Source of the DNA: Cellvibrio sp. KY-YJ-3
GTDB taxonomy: Bacteria > Pseudomonadota > Gammaproteobacteria > Pseudomonadales > Cellvibrionaceae
Length of the DNA stretch: 64,000 nt
Direction of reading: 5' to 3'
Assembly: GCF_008806955.1 (NCBI RefSeq)
Contig: NZ_CP031727.1
Coordinates: 2,866,001-2,930,000, forward strand
The notes beneath the pieces were generated by a model. The model was not told where the DNA came from. It did no database searches and saw only the letters and a program-made list of their open reading frames with translations. Below are positions 33,007 through 42,787 of this stretch, one piece after another; positions within the stretch are counted from its first letter, which is position 1, and each line of letters begins with the position of its first letter. Made by a program: the position numbers and the translations under genes.

Positions 33007-35826
33007 TTATTGTTCCGAGTTGTTGCGTTTATTCAATCTTGGGTCATTTGAGGGTCTGTTTAGTGGTCGGGGATTATGATCCACGCTCGGGGGCAGGCTA
33101 GTGTCCAATGCACGTGAAATTGGTGCCTCAATTGTTTCGGTAATAATATTAACCTGAGCAACTGGTTTCGGTGCTTTTCTTGGGTCATTGCTTGCGCGAA
33201 TTGGGGTTGCAGTATTTTCGGCTTGAGCTGCAATCTGTGTCTCTGCTTCGTTGGCATTTGTTTCGCCTTCGGGAGCAGTTTTTTGTTTGATTGCTGCGTC
33301 GGGAGTTTCTCCGGTTTCTTCAATATCAAGAGGTGCGCTATCAATTGTTGCTTGAGGTTTCTCAATTGTAGCTACTTCTTGCTCCGCAGTTTTAAGTGGA
33401 GCTGCAATAGTTGCCTCCTGATGTGTTGATGCTGGCAATTCAATGTTTGCATCGTCATCAGTTGTAGCCGCTGTTTGCCCTTCAGGCTCTTGGGGCTTCT
33501 GCTGTGCGTGTTCGGCGATAGCTGCGGATATCTGCTGTGCCAGTTGAGCTGATTCACTTAATACCTTCGGTTCGTTTGCTTGAGTTTGCTCTGCATCTGA
33601 ACTGATTGGTGAGCTTTCGGTGTCATGGTTGCGTGAGCGCCGACGTTGCTGGGAGCGAGTTCGACGTCCAGCCGGACGCTTTGAGGGGCGCTGATCATCG
33701 CCTTCATCCAAGCCATCTTGAGTGTCTATAAGTACGGTCTCGCTTGCGGCTACAGCCTCCTCGCGAATCTGTGGGCGACGATTCTCCCGCTCCGGGCGCT
33801 GATTGCGGTTGCGTGGTTGGCGCTGCTCTTCATCACCAGCTTGTTGTTCACGTGCTGGATCGCGCTGTTGATCGCGATTATTGCGTGGGCGACGTTGTTC
33901 GCCATTTGACTCCCGAGTAATACCCTCACGCTTATCGGTGTCTTTGTTGTTGTCGCGCTTATCTTGCTCGCGCGCTGGTTTTATTTCGCCGGCGTTGCGG
34001 TGTTCCAGATTGTCCAAGATCTCGCGGTCTTCTTTGCGGTCTTTATCGCGGCGGTTGTTACGGCCATCGCGACGATTATTTCGGCTGGGGTTTCGACGGC
34101 CATCGCGCTTGTGCTCGCGCTTTCCTTTGCTTTCTTCATTTTTCTCGCCGCTAAAAATGTTGCCAATTGAGCTAAACAAACGTGACAAAAGGCCTGGTTT
34201 TTTGGCTGGCTCCGGTGCTGGCTGACTTGGGCTGCTCGGCTGTACTAAGGGTTTGGGCGCATTAATGGGTTTTGCCTTAAAGTCTTCTTCGTCGGCTTTT
34301 GCTTCGTCAGTGTGCGCAACTATTTTATAGCTTGTTTCCAAGGTTCCTTCGTCGTCGTCGCGCAGGCGTTGGACTTCAAAATGTGGTGTCATCAATTCAG
34401 CGCTTGGCACTATCACAACACGGGTATTGTTGCGCGCTTCAATACTGGAGATGGTTTTTCGTTTTTCATTCAATAGATATGTGGCAACTGATACAGGGCA
34501 GATAGCACGAATTTCTGCGCTACGTTCTTTTTGTGCTTCATCTTCCACTAAGCGAAGGATTGATAGCGCAAGTGAGCGGGTGCCGCGAATGCTGCCTACG
34601 CCATCACAGCGAGGGCAAATTTTTGAGTGAGTTTCGCCGAGTGATGGGCGCAGGCGTTGTCGAGACATTTCCATCAGGCCAAAGCGTGAAATGCGACCAA
34701 TTTGTACGCGTGCTCTATCCATCATCAGGGCATCGCGTACACGGTTTTCAACTTCGCGCTGATTACGCACGGGTTGCATATCGATGAAGTCGATAACAAT
34801 CAGGCCGCCCATGTCGCGTAAGCGCAACTGGCGTGCGATTTCATCTGCTGCTTCCAGATTGGTTTGCAGTGCGGTTTCTTCGATGTCGCCGCCTTTTGTG
34901 GCGCGCGAGGAGTTGATGTCGATGGCAACAAGCGCTTCTGTTGCATCGATAACAATCGAACCGCCAGATGGCAATTTAACTTCGCGTTGAAAGGCGGTCT
35001 CAATTTGAGATTCAATCTGGTAGCGATTGAATAGGGGGATATCATCTTTGTACAGCTTTACTTTGCTGCGATAATTCGGCATTACCTGTTGAATGAATCC
35101 TGCTGCAAGGTCAAATGCTTCTTGATTGTCGACAATTACTTCACCGACGTCCTGGCGTAAGTAATCGCGGATTGCGCGGATAATAACGTTACTTTCCTGA
35201 AACAAAAAAGCTGGGGCAGGGGAGGTTTTTGCGGCTGTTGCTATGGACTCCCACAATTGAAGCAGGTAATTGAGGTCCCACTGTAATTCTTCAGAGCTGC
35301 GGCCCACACCGGCGGTACGGATGATTACGCCCATGCCGTTAGGCACTTCTACTTCGCCAAGTGCATCTTTCAATTCGGCGCGATCTTCACCTTCAATACG
35401 GCGTGAAATACCACCAGCTCTTGGGTTGTTGGGCATCAATACCAGATAGCGGCCGGCGAGGCTGATAAAGGTGGTGAGGGCGGCGCCTTTATTGCCGCGC
35501 TCTTCTTTATCGATTTGCACAATAACTTCAGTGCCTTCTTTCAGCACATCTTTAATTTTGATGCGACCATCTGAGTCGCCGGGATTTTTGGTGAAATATT
35601 CGCGGGAGATTTCTTTTAGTGGCAGGAAACCATGGCGTTCCGCGCCGTAGTCAACAAAAGCTGCTTCGAGGCTTGGCTCTACGCGGGTGATGCGCCCTTT
35701 ATAAATGTTGGATTTTTTTTGTTCGCGGTTGCGGTTTTCGATGTCCAGATCATAAAGCCATTGGCCATCTACCAGCGCTACGCGCAACTCTTCGGGTTGA
35801 GTTGCATTGATGAGCATTCTTTTCAT
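33007..35826 (-). CDS. rne: Ribonuclease E
   Basis: Essential endonuclease that starts mRNA decay and processes rRNA and tRNA. 939 residues. The S1 domain is at about 36-120 ([22 protein letters not shown]). The catalytic Asp pair lies in [15 protein letters not shown] and VIDFIDM, and the zinc-link Cys pair is in CPRCDGVG (about 404-407). From residue 520 on it is low-complexity, with Arg/Asn-rich (about 560-740) and Glu/Ala/Gln-rich stretches that act as the degradosome scaffold. Two SNDPR motifs lie near the C-terminus. A long leader with hairpins precedes it (see 35827-36159). AGGTAAC is the ribosome binding site. Confidence 0.97.
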   Translation of the reverse strand: MKRMLINATQPEELRVALVDGQWLYDLDIENRNREQKKSNIYKGRITRVEPSLEAAFVDYGAERHGFLPLKEISREYFTKNPGDSDGRIKIKDVLKEGTEVIVQIDKEERGNKGAALTTFISLAGRYLVLMPNNPRAGGISRRIEGEDRAELKDALGEVEVPNGMGVIIRTAGVGRSSEELQWDLNYLLQLWESIATAAKTSPAPAFLFQESNVIIRAIRDYLRQDVGEVIVDNQEAFDLAAGFIQQVMPNYRSKVKLYKDDIPLFNRYQIESQIETAFQREVKLPSGGSIVIDATEALVAIDINSSRATKGGDIEETALQTNLEAADEIARQLRLRDMGGLIVIDFIDMQPVRNQREVENRVRDALMMDRARVQIGRISRFGLMEMSRQRLRPSLGETHSKICPRCDGVGSIRGTRSLALSILRLVEDEAQKERSAEIRAICPVSVATYLLNEKRKTISSIEARNNTRVVIVPSAELMTPHFEVQRLRDDDEGTLETSYKIVAHTDEAKADEEDFKAKPINAPKPLVQPSSPSQPAPEPAKKPGLLSRLFSSIGNIFSGEKNEESKGKREHKRDGRRNPSRNNRRDGRNNRRDKDRKEDREILDNLEHRNAGEIKPAREQDKRDNNKDTDKREGITRESNGEQRRPRNNRDQQRDPAREQQAGDEEQRQPRNRNQRPERENRRPQIREEAVAASETVLIDTQDGLDEGDDQRPSKRPAGRRTRSQQRRRSRNHDTESSPISSDAEQTQANEPKVLSESAQLAQQISAAIAEHAQQKPQEPEGQTAATTDDDANIELPASTHQEATIAAPLKTAEQEVATIEKPQATIDSAPLDIEETGETPDAAIKQKTAPEGETNANEAETQIAAQAENTATPIRASNDPRKAPKPVAQVNIITETIEAPISRALDTSLPPSVDHNPRPLNRPSNDPRLNKRNNSEQ

Positions 35827-35907
35827 GTGTTACCTAATTGTCTGTGAGCGTCTGACTGACGTGACAATCAAGGTCAACATAGGTGATGTTTTGCGCAACC
35901 TTGTGGA

Positions 35908-35942
35908 CTAATGCGCTACCCGGTTGATAGGGCTCGCATTAG
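35908..35942 (-). promoter_or_regulatory. Hairpin in rne 5' leader
   Basis: CTAATGCG / CGCATTAG perfect 8-base stem, with CCC/GGG pairing inside. It lies about 80 bases before the rne start codon on the transcript. In E. coli a leader hairpin lets RNase E cut and limit its own mRNA; similar use here is inferred. Confidence 0.55.
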
Positions 35943-36045
35943 CGGTTGGTGGGTTTTACCTGTCGGCTTAAGCAGTGTTATCGCTTTGCAGCGACTGCAA
36001 TAACAAGCCTTTACTAATCAGATGGCCCATTTGGCTCATTCATTC

Positions 36046-36064
36046 GCGCCGGGGGTTCCGGCGC
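36046..36064 (-). promoter_or_regulatory. Second hairpin in rne 5' leader
   Basis: GCGCCGG / CCGGCGC perfect 7-base stem with a five-base loop, about 220 bases before the rne start. Confidence 0.5.
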
Positions 36065-36131
36065 TCCTACTTGTAGTGCTTATTGTGGTTGTCGGTCAGG
36101 TGAATCCATCCTGGGGTGACCGGGTTGTTCA

Positions 36132-36159
36132 TTTATAATCTGGCTTGATTGAGTGTCAG
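36132..36159 (-). promoter_or_regulatory. Possible sigma-70 promoter of rne
   Basis: On the minus strand CTGACA (36154-36159) and TATAAA (36132-36137) with a 16-base spacer. It would give a leader of about 300 bases, near the 361 bases of E. coli rne. Confidence 0.4.
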
Positions 36160-36638
36160 TCGTAAAGATAATTGATCATTACATTGGTCTCTCAATCATG
36201 CGGTTAGCTTTAACAATTAAGCCACAGGATTAAATTTGCAACCTGCAAAATAGCATCGGACAATGTTTTGCGACGCGTGCGACGCTGTTATCCGGATCTT
36301 ACAAATAGAGCTTTCTTGAGTTCAACAAAACAAAAACTGTGTTAACAATGAGTGCAACATTGGTTGACGCAATTGTTAGGGTAGTTAGCAAGCATGGCTT
36401 ACATTCTACCGTTGTCAGTGTCTTCAAGAGCGGGAGCTTTAGGCTTTAGTGTGCGCATAAGCAGGCGCTCTTGCTGTCAGCGGTATTTCCTAGTGATGCG
36501 CCTGTCTTTTGCGCGCGATCCGGAAACCAGCCTGTATCAGCTGTCTGAATATAGCAGTTCTACCTATATGCGGCAATGAAATCAGTGATTTACATAAGTT
36601 TTTAGCTTTGCTTAGGGGACGCTGGGTTCGGTTATCTG

Positions 36639-37664
36639 ATGGTATCGAGTATTATGGCGACTATGAAAATATCCACTGAAAATACTGTTCAAGCTGTAGA
36701 AAACTCTTCCTTCGCTCAGGTGATGATCATTTCTATCGATGAAGATCAGGCGGGCCAGCGGCTCGATAACTTCTTGATCGCGCGCCTTAAGGGGGTGCCT
36801 AAATCGAAAATTTACAATGTGATTCGCAAGGGTGAGGTGCGAGTTAATAAAGGAAGGATAAAGCCTGAGTATAAATTAATGGCGGGTGACTCGATCAGGG
36901 TTCCTCCGATCAGGACTGCTGAAGCTGGGACAGAGGCGAAAGCTAGCCATCAAATGATGTCGCTGTTATCCAGGTCAATTTTGTTTGAGGATGATGGCTT
37001 ATTGGTTATTAATAAGCCGCCCGGCTTGGCGGTGCACGGCGGTAGCGGTATTACGCTCGGTTTGATTGAAACTCTGCGTCAAATGCGCCCTGAGGCGCGT
37101 CATCTGGAGTTAGTGCATCGCCTTGATCGCGATACATCAGGTTGCATTATGGTGGCTAAAAAGCGCAGCTATTTGCGTCATTTGCAAGCTGCCTTGCGTG
37201 AAAAGTCCGCGGGTGCTGGCGGTATTACCAAGGTGTATCAAGCGTTGGTGATTGGTGATTGGCCCAAGCGTGTCCATCAAGTTAATGCTCCTTTGTTAAA
37301 AACCGAAGTGGCGGGTGGTGAGCGGGTGGTGCGTATTCACTCTGAGGGTAAGCCCAGCTTGACTGAGTTTAAGCTGTTGCAGCGTTTTGATGGTTTTAGT
37401 TTGATTGAGGCGCGGCCGATTACTGGTCGGACCCATCAAATTCGGGTGCATGCACAGTATACGGGTTGTGCGCTGGTGGGGGATGAAAAGTATGGTAATG
37501 ATGAGGTCAACGAAGCAATGCGCGGGCAGGGTATAAAGCGCTTATTTTTGCATGCTTCTTCGCTCTCATTTTATTTGCCTGAGTCTGACGTGATTACTCG
37601 CGTCGATGCTCCTTTGCCGCCTGATTTGGCCATCCCTTTGGGAAAATTGCCTGCTGCTAGCTAG
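36639..37664 (+). CDS. rluC: 23S rRNA pseudouridine synthase RluC
   Basis: Makes pseudouridine at 955, 2504 and 2580 of 23S rRNA. An S4 RNA-binding domain (GQRLDNFLIARLKGVPKSKI, then RVNKGRIKPEYKL) is followed by the catalytic domain with HRLDRDTSGC, whose second Asp is catalytic, and ARPITGRTHQIRVHA. Up to 341 residues; the start is uncertain. ATGs at 36639, 36654 and 36663 are in frame, and the family's usual start near residue 20 before GQR favours a later one. Divergent from rne, a partnership common in gammaproteobacteria. Confidence 0.94.
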   Translation: MVSSIMATMKISTENTVQAVENSSFAQVMIISIDEDQAGQRLDNFLIARLKGVPKSKIYNVIRKGEVRVNKGRIKPEYKLMAGDSIRVPPIRTAEAGTEAKASHQMMSLLSRSILFEDDGLLVINKPPGLAVHGGSGITLGLIETLRQMRPEARHLELVHRLDRDTSGCIMVAKKRSYLRHLQAALREKSAGAGGITKVYQALVIGDWPKRVHQVNAPLLKTEVAGGERVVRIHSEGKPSLTEFKLLQRFDGFSLIEARPITGRTHQIRVHAQYTGCALVGDEKYGNDEVNEAMRGQGIKRLFLHASSLSFYLPESDVITRVDAPLPPDLAIPLGKLPAAS

Positions 37665-37685
37665 CTTGTGTTTTGGAGAGAATAA

Positions 37686-38333
37686 TTGCTGTTTATTTTT
37701 GATTGGGATGGCACCCTTAGTGATTCAAAAGCCAAAATTACCAAAGCTATGCAGCTTGCTGCGCAGGATATGGGGTGGGTGCCGCTAGCTGATCACCATA
37801 TCCATAATATTATTGGGCTGGGATTGCCGGAAGCCATTCATCGCTTGTATCCCGAAGTTGATTTGCCTGGGCGTCAGCGTTTGCGCGATGCCTATGCGAC
37901 CCATTTTTTATCACTTGATGAGGCTCGTCCATCCGATTTTTTCCCTGGGGTGATGGATACTCTGCATCGTCTTAAGGCTGATGGACATACATTGACTATT
38001 GCCACGGGAAAAAGCCGTAAGGGATTGGATCGCATCTTTGGTGTTCTGGGTGTGGCTGATTTTTTTCATGCTACCCGCTGCGCCGACGAGACAGCCTCCA
38101 AGCCTGATCCTTTAATGCTGGAAGAGCTGCTGAATGAGTTTGGTGTGGCAGCGGGCGCGGCGGTGATGATAGGTGATACTGAATACGATATGGAAATGGC
38201 GCGTCGCATTCATATGCCCCGTATTGCGGTCAGCTACGGTGCGCATCATATTGACCGCTTGCACAGCTATCAGCCTGAGCTGTGTTTAAATCGGTTTGAT
38301 CAATTGCTTGCGTGGGAAAAACTGGTTGGCTGA
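37686..38333 (+). CDS. HAD-superfamily phosphatase, phosphoglycolate-phosphatase-like
   Basis: 215 residues. HAD motifs: DWDGTLSDSKA at the N-terminus, TIATGKSRKG, and IGDTEYDMEMA. The cap domain is of the small helical type. The gene starts with TTG, supported by GGAGAG seven bases upstream; there is no ATG near. It follows rluC by 21 bases and so is probably co-transcribed. The end overlaps the convergent maf gene by 34 bases. The substrate is unknown. Confidence 0.88.
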   Translation: MLFIFDWDGTLSDSKAKITKAMQLAAQDMGWVPLADHHIHNIIGLGLPEAIHRLYPEVDLPGRQRLRDAYATHFLSLDEARPSDFFPGVMDTLHRLKADGHTLTIATGKSRKGLDRIFGVLGVADFFHATRCADETASKPDPLMLEELLNEFGVAAGAAVMIGDTEYDMEMARRIHMPRIAVSYGAHHIDRLHSYQPELCLNRFDQLLAWEKLVG

Positions 38334-38917
38334 TTGAGTGGATCCACTCCTTCTTTGGCAAGCATTTGGGTGAGGGCAATCAGTGGCAGGCCTGTCAGTG
38401 TATTTGGGTCATCACCTGCAAGTTGTTCAAACAAGCAAATCCCTAATCCTTCCGATTTAAAACTGCCGGCGCAATCGTAGGGTTGCTCGCGCTGCAGGTA
38501 GTTTTCTATTTGCTCATCAGACAAGTTGCGAAACCGGACTTTATAGGTTTCAACACTAGTTTGGGTGCGGTTTGTTGTTGGGTTGAGTAGGCACAGGCCC
38601 GTCAAAAAGGTGACTTCGCGTTGGCGAAAATTTCTGAGTTGGATAACCGCATTTGAATGGGTATAGGGTTTGCCGAGGATGCGGTTGTCGATTGTTGCTA
38701 CTTGATCCGATCCGATAATCAAGTGGTTTGGATAGGTGCTGGCAAGGTGGCGAGCTTTGGTTTCAGCGAGCCTGCACACTAGTTGCGCGGGGCTTTCTCC
38801 TGGTTGGTGGCTTTCATCTATATCCGGGCTTGCCCAGTCGAAGGTTAGCCTCAGTTTTTGTAATAACTGACGGCGATAGATGGAGCTTGATGCGAGCAGT
38901 ATCTTTGGGTATGTCAT
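38300..38917 (-). CDS. Maf-family nucleotide pyrophosphatase, YceF-like
   Basis: 205 residues. The family start ILLASSSIYRRQLLQKL is followed by DESHQPGES, IIGSDQV, GKPYTHSNA, TFLTGLCL and SFKSEGLGICLFEQLAGDDPNTLTGLPLIAL. The last block is characteristic of YceF, which hydrolyses 7-methyl-GTP to the monophosphate and removes modified nucleotides. Divergent from yceD, convergent with and overlapping the HAD gene. Confidence 0.92.
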   Translation of the reverse strand: MTYPKILLASSSIYRRQLLQKLRLTFDWASPDIDESHQPGESPAQLVCRLAETKARHLASTYPNHLIIGSDQVATIDNRILGKPYTHSNAVIQLRNFRQREVTFLTGLCLLNPTTNRTQTSVETYKVRFRNLSDEQIENYLQREQPYDCAGSFKSEGLGICLFEQLAGDDPNTLTGLPLIALTQMLAKEGVDPLNQPTSFSHASN

Positions 38918-39047
38918 GAAATGGCTGCACTTTAAGAGTGATGAAACGCTAAATAAGGGTGCAATTCTACTCTCAAGCCACTAAATAGCGCTATTTAACC
39001 AGTTTTTCTTTGACACTGCAGGGCGATATCCCTATTATGGCGCGCTT

Positions 39048-39581
39048 ATGATTAAGACCCCTCCTAATAAAGTTCTGCCACGGCAGGGTGATCCTCGGAA
39101 ATTCGCTCAACATGGCGTTGTTCTAGAGGGTTGCATTGCTGTTTCTGACCTGCCTCGCGTTACTGAGGCTACAGAAAGCACAGGTGGAGAGATTCAGGTA
39201 AAACTTGAATTTAAAATTAGCGAGGAGAAGAAAAAGGTTGTTGTTGGAACTGCGCATGCTGATTTATCGTTAATCTGTCAGCGTTGCTTGGAACCAGTAA
39301 CAGTTCCTGTTCAAAGCGATATCTCACTCGGAATTGTATGGGACGAAGAAGGGGCAAATAAACTGCCACCACACTTTGAGCCTTGGATTGCGGCTGAGGG
39401 AATGGCAGATCTCTACGAGATGATCGAAGAGGAACTGCTGTTAAGTTTACCTGCCGTTGCTTATCACGAAGAACCTTGCATCGATAGCAAGCTTTATTCA
39501 AGTGGCAAACCGGTAGAGGTAAAAAGAGAGAAAAACCCATTTCAGGTGTTGGAACAATTAAAGAGCTCGCCGAAACCCTGA
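39048..39581 (+). CDS. yceD: DUF177 protein YceD (23S rRNA accumulation protein)
   Basis: 177 residues. The family Cys motif is seen in LICQRCLEPV, with the acidic middle and PCID near the C-terminus. E. coli YceD promotes 23S rRNA build-up, and the gene precedes rpmF in nearly all bacteria that have it. First gene of the yceD-rpmF-plsX-fab cluster, 40 bases before rpmF. Confidence 0.92.
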   Translation: MIKTPPNKVLPRQGDPRKFAQHGVVLEGCIAVSDLPRVTEATESTGGEIQVKLEFKISEEKKKVVVGTAHADLSLICQRCLEPVTVPVQSDISLGIVWDEEGANKLPPHFEPWIAAEGMADLYEMIEEELLLSLPAVAYHEEPCIDSKLYSSGKPVEVKREKNPFQVLEQLKSSPKP

Positions 39582-39621
39582 GGCGCCTCGGTTCCAACGA
39601 GTAAGTAAATAGGAGCAAACC

Positions 39622-39804
39622 ATGGCAGTTCAACAAAACAAAAAATCTCGTTCAAAGCGCGACATGCGTCGTTCACACGATGCCTTGACTGGCCCAACCT
39701 TGTCAGTTGACGCTACCAGCGGTGAGAAACACCTGCGTCACCACGTGACTGCTGACGGTTTCTATCGCGGCCGTAAAGTGATTGATAAAGGCAACGACGA
39801 GTAG
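39622..39804 (+). CDS. rpmF: 50S ribosomal protein L32
   Basis: 60 residues starting [21 protein letters not shown], the invariant L32 start. It is the zinc-free form: the four Cys of some L32 proteins are absent. AGGAG lies before the ATG. Between yceD and plsX. Confidence 0.98.
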   Translation: MAVQQNKKSRSKRDMRRSHDALTGPTLSVDATSGEKHLRHHVTADGFYRGRKVIDKGNDE

Positions 39805-39828
39805 TTTTTTACTCAAGACGACTGTACC

Positions 39829-40833
39829 TTGTCGGCAAGAATTCGAATAGCGATTGACGCTATGAGCGGGGACTTAGGTCCCCGCGTTGCTATTTCTGCA
39901 GCACAACTTTTTGTGGCTCAGTACCCCGATGTAGATTTGTTGCTTGTCGGTAATGAATCACTGCTCCTTCCTTCTGTTTCAAAACATAAAAGCTATAGTG
40001 CTCGCTTATCGGTGCTTCATGCTGCCGAGGTTGTTGCTATGAGCGATGATCCCTTGTTTGCATTGCGCCATAAGAAAGGCTCATCAATGTGGCTATCTTT
40101 AGAGCAGTTGCGTGGCGGTAAGGTTGATGCCTGCGTCAGCGCAGGCAACACCGGTGCATTGCTGGCGATGAGTAAGTTTCTGGTAAAAACATTTCCTGGG
40201 GTGGATCGTCCAGCAATTTGTAAGCCTATGCCGGTTGATATGGGCTTAACCTATATGCTGGATCTCGGTGCCAATATTAATTGCACTGCGGGGCAGTTGC
40301 ATCAGTTTGCGCAAATGGGAAATGTGTTATCCAAAGCGGGTGGTGTTGTGTCGCCACGTGTTGCATTGCTTAATATCGGTTCGGAAGAGCAGAAAGGTAC
40401 TGAGGTATTGCAACTGGCGCGGCAGCTTATGATTAATGATTCGCGTATAAATTATTCAGGGTTTGTAGAGGCGAGTGCAATTTTTTCTGGTGTGGTCGAT
40501 GTGATTGTTTGTGATGGCTTTCATGGCAATATCGCACTCAAAGCCAGTGAGGGAGTTGCGCGATTTGCCCAGGAAAAAATGTTTAAAATTGCACATAAAA
40601 ATGCGCTGAATAAATTTTTATCGACTCTTGCGTGGCCGCTACTGCGCCAAATGCGACGAGAATTAGACCCCTCCTCATACAATGGTGCTAGTCTTTTGGG
40701 GTTGCAAAAGCCCGTAATAAAAAGTCACGGCAATGCAAATATAAATGCTTTTTTGCAGGCGTTAATTGTTGCTCGTGAACAGGTTGTCCGGCAAATTCCT
40801 CTATTAATTCAAAAAGAATTTCAACTCAATTAA
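39829..40833 (+). CDS. plsX: Phosphate acyltransferase PlsX
   Basis: Makes acyl-phosphate from acyl-ACP for phospholipid synthesis. 334 residues, family length. The N-terminus IRIAIDAMSGDLGP matches the family, with MSGD instead of the usual MGGD. VSAGNTGALLAMS, LLNIGSEEQKGT and VCDGFHGNIALKASEG follow. It starts with TTG, 24 bases after rpmF; no ATG fits. A weak ribosome binding site suggests coupling with rpmF. Confidence 0.94.
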   Translation: MSARIRIAIDAMSGDLGPRVAISAAQLFVAQYPDVDLLLVGNESLLLPSVSKHKSYSARLSVLHAAEVVAMSDDPLFALRHKKGSSMWLSLEQLRGGKVDACVSAGNTGALLAMSKFLVKTFPGVDRPAICKPMPVDMGLTYMLDLGANINCTAGQLHQFAQMGNVLSKAGGVVSPRVALLNIGSEEQKGTEVLQLARQLMINDSRINYSGFVEASAIFSGVVDVIVCDGFHGNIALKASEGVARFAQEKMFKIAHKNALNKFLSTLAWPLLRQMRRELDPSSYNGASLLGLQKPVIKSHGNANINAFLQALIVAREQVVRQIPLLIQKEFQLN

Positions 40834-40865
40834 TTGTTAGTGATAAAAGAGAATCGTTAATTACT

Positions 40866-41807
40866 ATGACTACTCAACATCTTGCTTTTGTTTTTCCTGG
40901 TCAAGGATCTCAAAAAATTGGCATGCTGGCTGAATTGGCTGCAGAGTTCCCAGTAGTGCAGAAAACGTTCGCTGAGGCTTCTGAGGTATTGGGATATGAC
41001 TTGTGGGCATTGGTGCAAACTGGTGCACAAGAAGACATTAATTTAACTGAGCGTACGCAACCTTTATTGTTGGCAGCAAGTGTCGCTGTATATCGGGTTT
41101 GGCAACAAAAGAGCGGCGCTCAACCTGCATTTATGGCGGGACATAGTTTGGGTGAGTGGTCTGCACTGGTATGTGCCGGGGTAGTTGCATTTAAAGATGC
41201 GGTTAAGCTTGTGCAGCAGCGCGGTAAGTTTATGCAGGAAGCTGTTCCCGCGGGGCAAGGGGCTATGGCGGCCATTATCGGGCTGGATGATGCGCTCATT
41301 GTTGACGCTTGTAAAAAAGCAGAGCAGGGTGAAGTCGTTTCTGCGGTGAACTTTAACTCGCCGGGTCAGGTGGTTATTGCAGGCGCCGTTGCGGCTGTTG
41401 AGCGCGCGAGCATATTGTGTAAAGAGGCGGGTGCGAAGCGTGCTTTGCCTTTGCCTGTAAGTGCACCGTTTCATACGGAGTTGATGCGTCCTGCCGCGGA
41501 ACGTTTGGCTGAACAAATTACTGCCACTAGTTTTACTATTCCAACTATTCCTGTTGTTCATAACGTTACAGCAGAGGTTGAAATGAATCCGGAAAAAATT
41601 AAAGCATTAATGATTGAGCAAATCTTTAGTCCTGTTCGTTGGGTGGAGTGCGTTAATACACTTGCATCCAAAGGGGTTTCGCTGACACTAGAGTGCGGCC
41701 CAGGCAGGGTATTATCTGGTCTAAATAAGCGTATCAATTCAGAGCTAAGCACGGTCTCCGTCGAAAAGCCTGAAGAATTGAGTGTCGCACTGGCGATGAT
41801 TGAATAA
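40866..41807 (+). CDS. fabD: Malonyl-CoA:ACP transacylase
   Basis: Moves malonyl from CoA to acyl carrier protein. 313 residues. The catalytic Ser is in GHSLGEWSAL (Trp in place of the common Tyr), Arg in the QQRGKFMQ segment and His in PVSAPFHTELM. FPGQGSQ stands at the N-terminus. Follows plsX; fabH, which sits between them in many bacteria, is absent. Confidence 0.97.
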   Translation: MTTQHLAFVFPGQGSQKIGMLAELAAEFPVVQKTFAEASEVLGYDLWALVQTGAQEDINLTERTQPLLLAASVAVYRVWQQKSGAQPAFMAGHSLGEWSALVCAGVVAFKDAVKLVQQRGKFMQEAVPAGQGAMAAIIGLDDALIVDACKKAEQGEVVSAVNFNSPGQVVIAGAVAAVERASILCKEAGAKRALPLPVSAPFHTELMRPAAERLAEQITATSFTIPTIPVVHNVTAEVEMNPEKIKALMIEQIFSPVRWVECVNTLASKGVSLTLECGPGRVLSGLNKRINSELSTVSVEKPEELSVALAMIE

Positions 41808-41849
41808 TTTTCACCGACAAATTGAACTGATTTTTTTCAGGAAGACATA

Positions 41850-42596
41850 ATGATGAATCTAAATGATAAGGTTGCATTGGTGACTGGTGCCAGTCGCGGT
41901 ATTGGAGCTGCTATTGCGGAGCAATTAGGCAAAGCGGGCGCTGTTGTGATTGGTACCGCGACAAGCGTTTCTGGCGCGGAAAAAATCACTGCGCGCTTTG
42001 CCGAATTGGGTGTTCGCGGTGCCGGTAAGGTATTGAACGTTACCGATGCGGACTCGGTTGCCGCATTGTTAAAAGAGGTGGGTGAGGAGTTCGGTGCACC
42101 AGCGATTTTGGTTAACAATGCAGGAATCACTAAAGACAATCTGTTGATGCGGATGAGTGATGAGGAATGGTTTGATGTTATCAATACCAATCTCAGCTCT
42201 ATCTATCGCCTGAGTAAAGGCGTATTGCGTGGCATGATGAAAGCTCGCTGGGGTCGTATCATTAATATCAGTTCCGTAGTGGGAGCTATGGGTAACCCCG
42301 GGCAATCCAACTACGCAGCGACCAAAGCTGGTGTATCGGGTTTTGCTCGCTCTCTGGCAGCTGAGGTGGGCTCACGTAATATCACTGTTAATACTGTGGC
42401 GCCGGGTTTTATTGATACAGACATGACCAAAGTATTGCCTGAAGAGCAAAAACAACAGCTATTGTCACGCATTCCATTGGGGCGCCTTGGTGCTCCTGAG
42501 GAGATTGCTTCCGTGGTCGTTTTTCTGGCGAGTGACGCAGGTGGGTACATCAGCGGAGAGACAATTCATGTCAATGGCGGCATGTATATGTCGTAA
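41850..42596 (+). CDS. fabG: 3-oxoacyl-ACP reductase
   Basis: NADPH-dependent reductase of fatty-acid elongation. 248 residues. Short-chain dehydrogenase motifs: TGASRGIG, NNAGIT, the catalytic Ser-Tyr-Lys in NISSVVGAMGNPGQSNYAATKAG, and PGFIDTDMT. An AGGAAG box six bases ahead of the ATG supports the start. A hairpin after its stop and a promoter before acpP suggest acpP is also expressed separately. Confidence 0.97.
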   Translation: MMNLNDKVALVTGASRGIGAAIAEQLGKAGAVVIGTATSVSGAEKITARFAELGVRGAGKVLNVTDADSVAALLKEVGEEFGAPAILVNNAGITKDNLLMRMSDEEWFDVINTNLSSIYRLSKGVLRGMMKARWGRIINISSVVGAMGNPGQSNYAATKAGVSGFARSLAAEVGSRNITVNTVAPGFIDTDMTKVLPEEQKQQLLSRIPLGRLGAPEEIASVVVFLASDAGGYISGETIHVNGGMYMS

Positions 42597-42605
42597 TTTT
42601 TTATT

Positions 42606-42640
42606 ATAACCTTTTGTTTTTTAAAGGTTATTTTCTAATT
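42606..42640 (+). terminator. Hairpin between fabG and acpP
   Basis: ATAACCTTT / AAAGGTTAT perfect nine-base stem followed by TTTTC. An A/T-rich, moderate terminator, probably leaky. Confidence 0.55.
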
Positions 42641-42664
42641 TTTAAAGAAATTTAGCACTTGGCA

Positions 42665-42693
42665 TTACAACAATCTTAAAATCGATGTAAAAT
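42665..42693 (+). promoter_or_regulatory. Sigma-70-like promoter of acpP
   Basis: TTACAA (42665-42670) and TAAAAT (42688-42693) with a 17-base spacer. It lies 95 bases ahead of the acpP start, and fits the need for very high acpP expression. Confidence 0.55.
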
Positions 42694-42787
42694 GCGCGAC
42701 GATTTTGAGCGGAACGCCAGACTTGATAAGTTTGGTTTGAATTGTCAGGTGTTTCGAATACATAACCACTAGGAGTTACATAACATC

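Larger units (their letters stand above)
35827..36638. other. Non-coding divergent region: rne leader and rluC upstream region
   Basis: 812 bases without a credible gene. It holds two hairpins and a likely promoter for rne, listed separately. A 61-residue frame at 36394-36579 has no homology pattern, is Arg/Ser/Cys-rich and has no ribosome binding site. For rluC, TTGACG at 36364-36369 could be a -35, but no good -10 is seen. Confidence 0.6.

Noticed and set aside
33223-34787. Hydrophobic frames opposite the rne tail
   Set aside because: They are reverse-strand images of the repeated Arg/Glu/Gln codons in RNase E.
36394-36579. 61-residue frame in the rne/rluC intergenic region
   Set aside because: Arg/Ser/Cys-rich, no ribosome binding site and no family pattern; it lies in the expected leader/promoter DNA.
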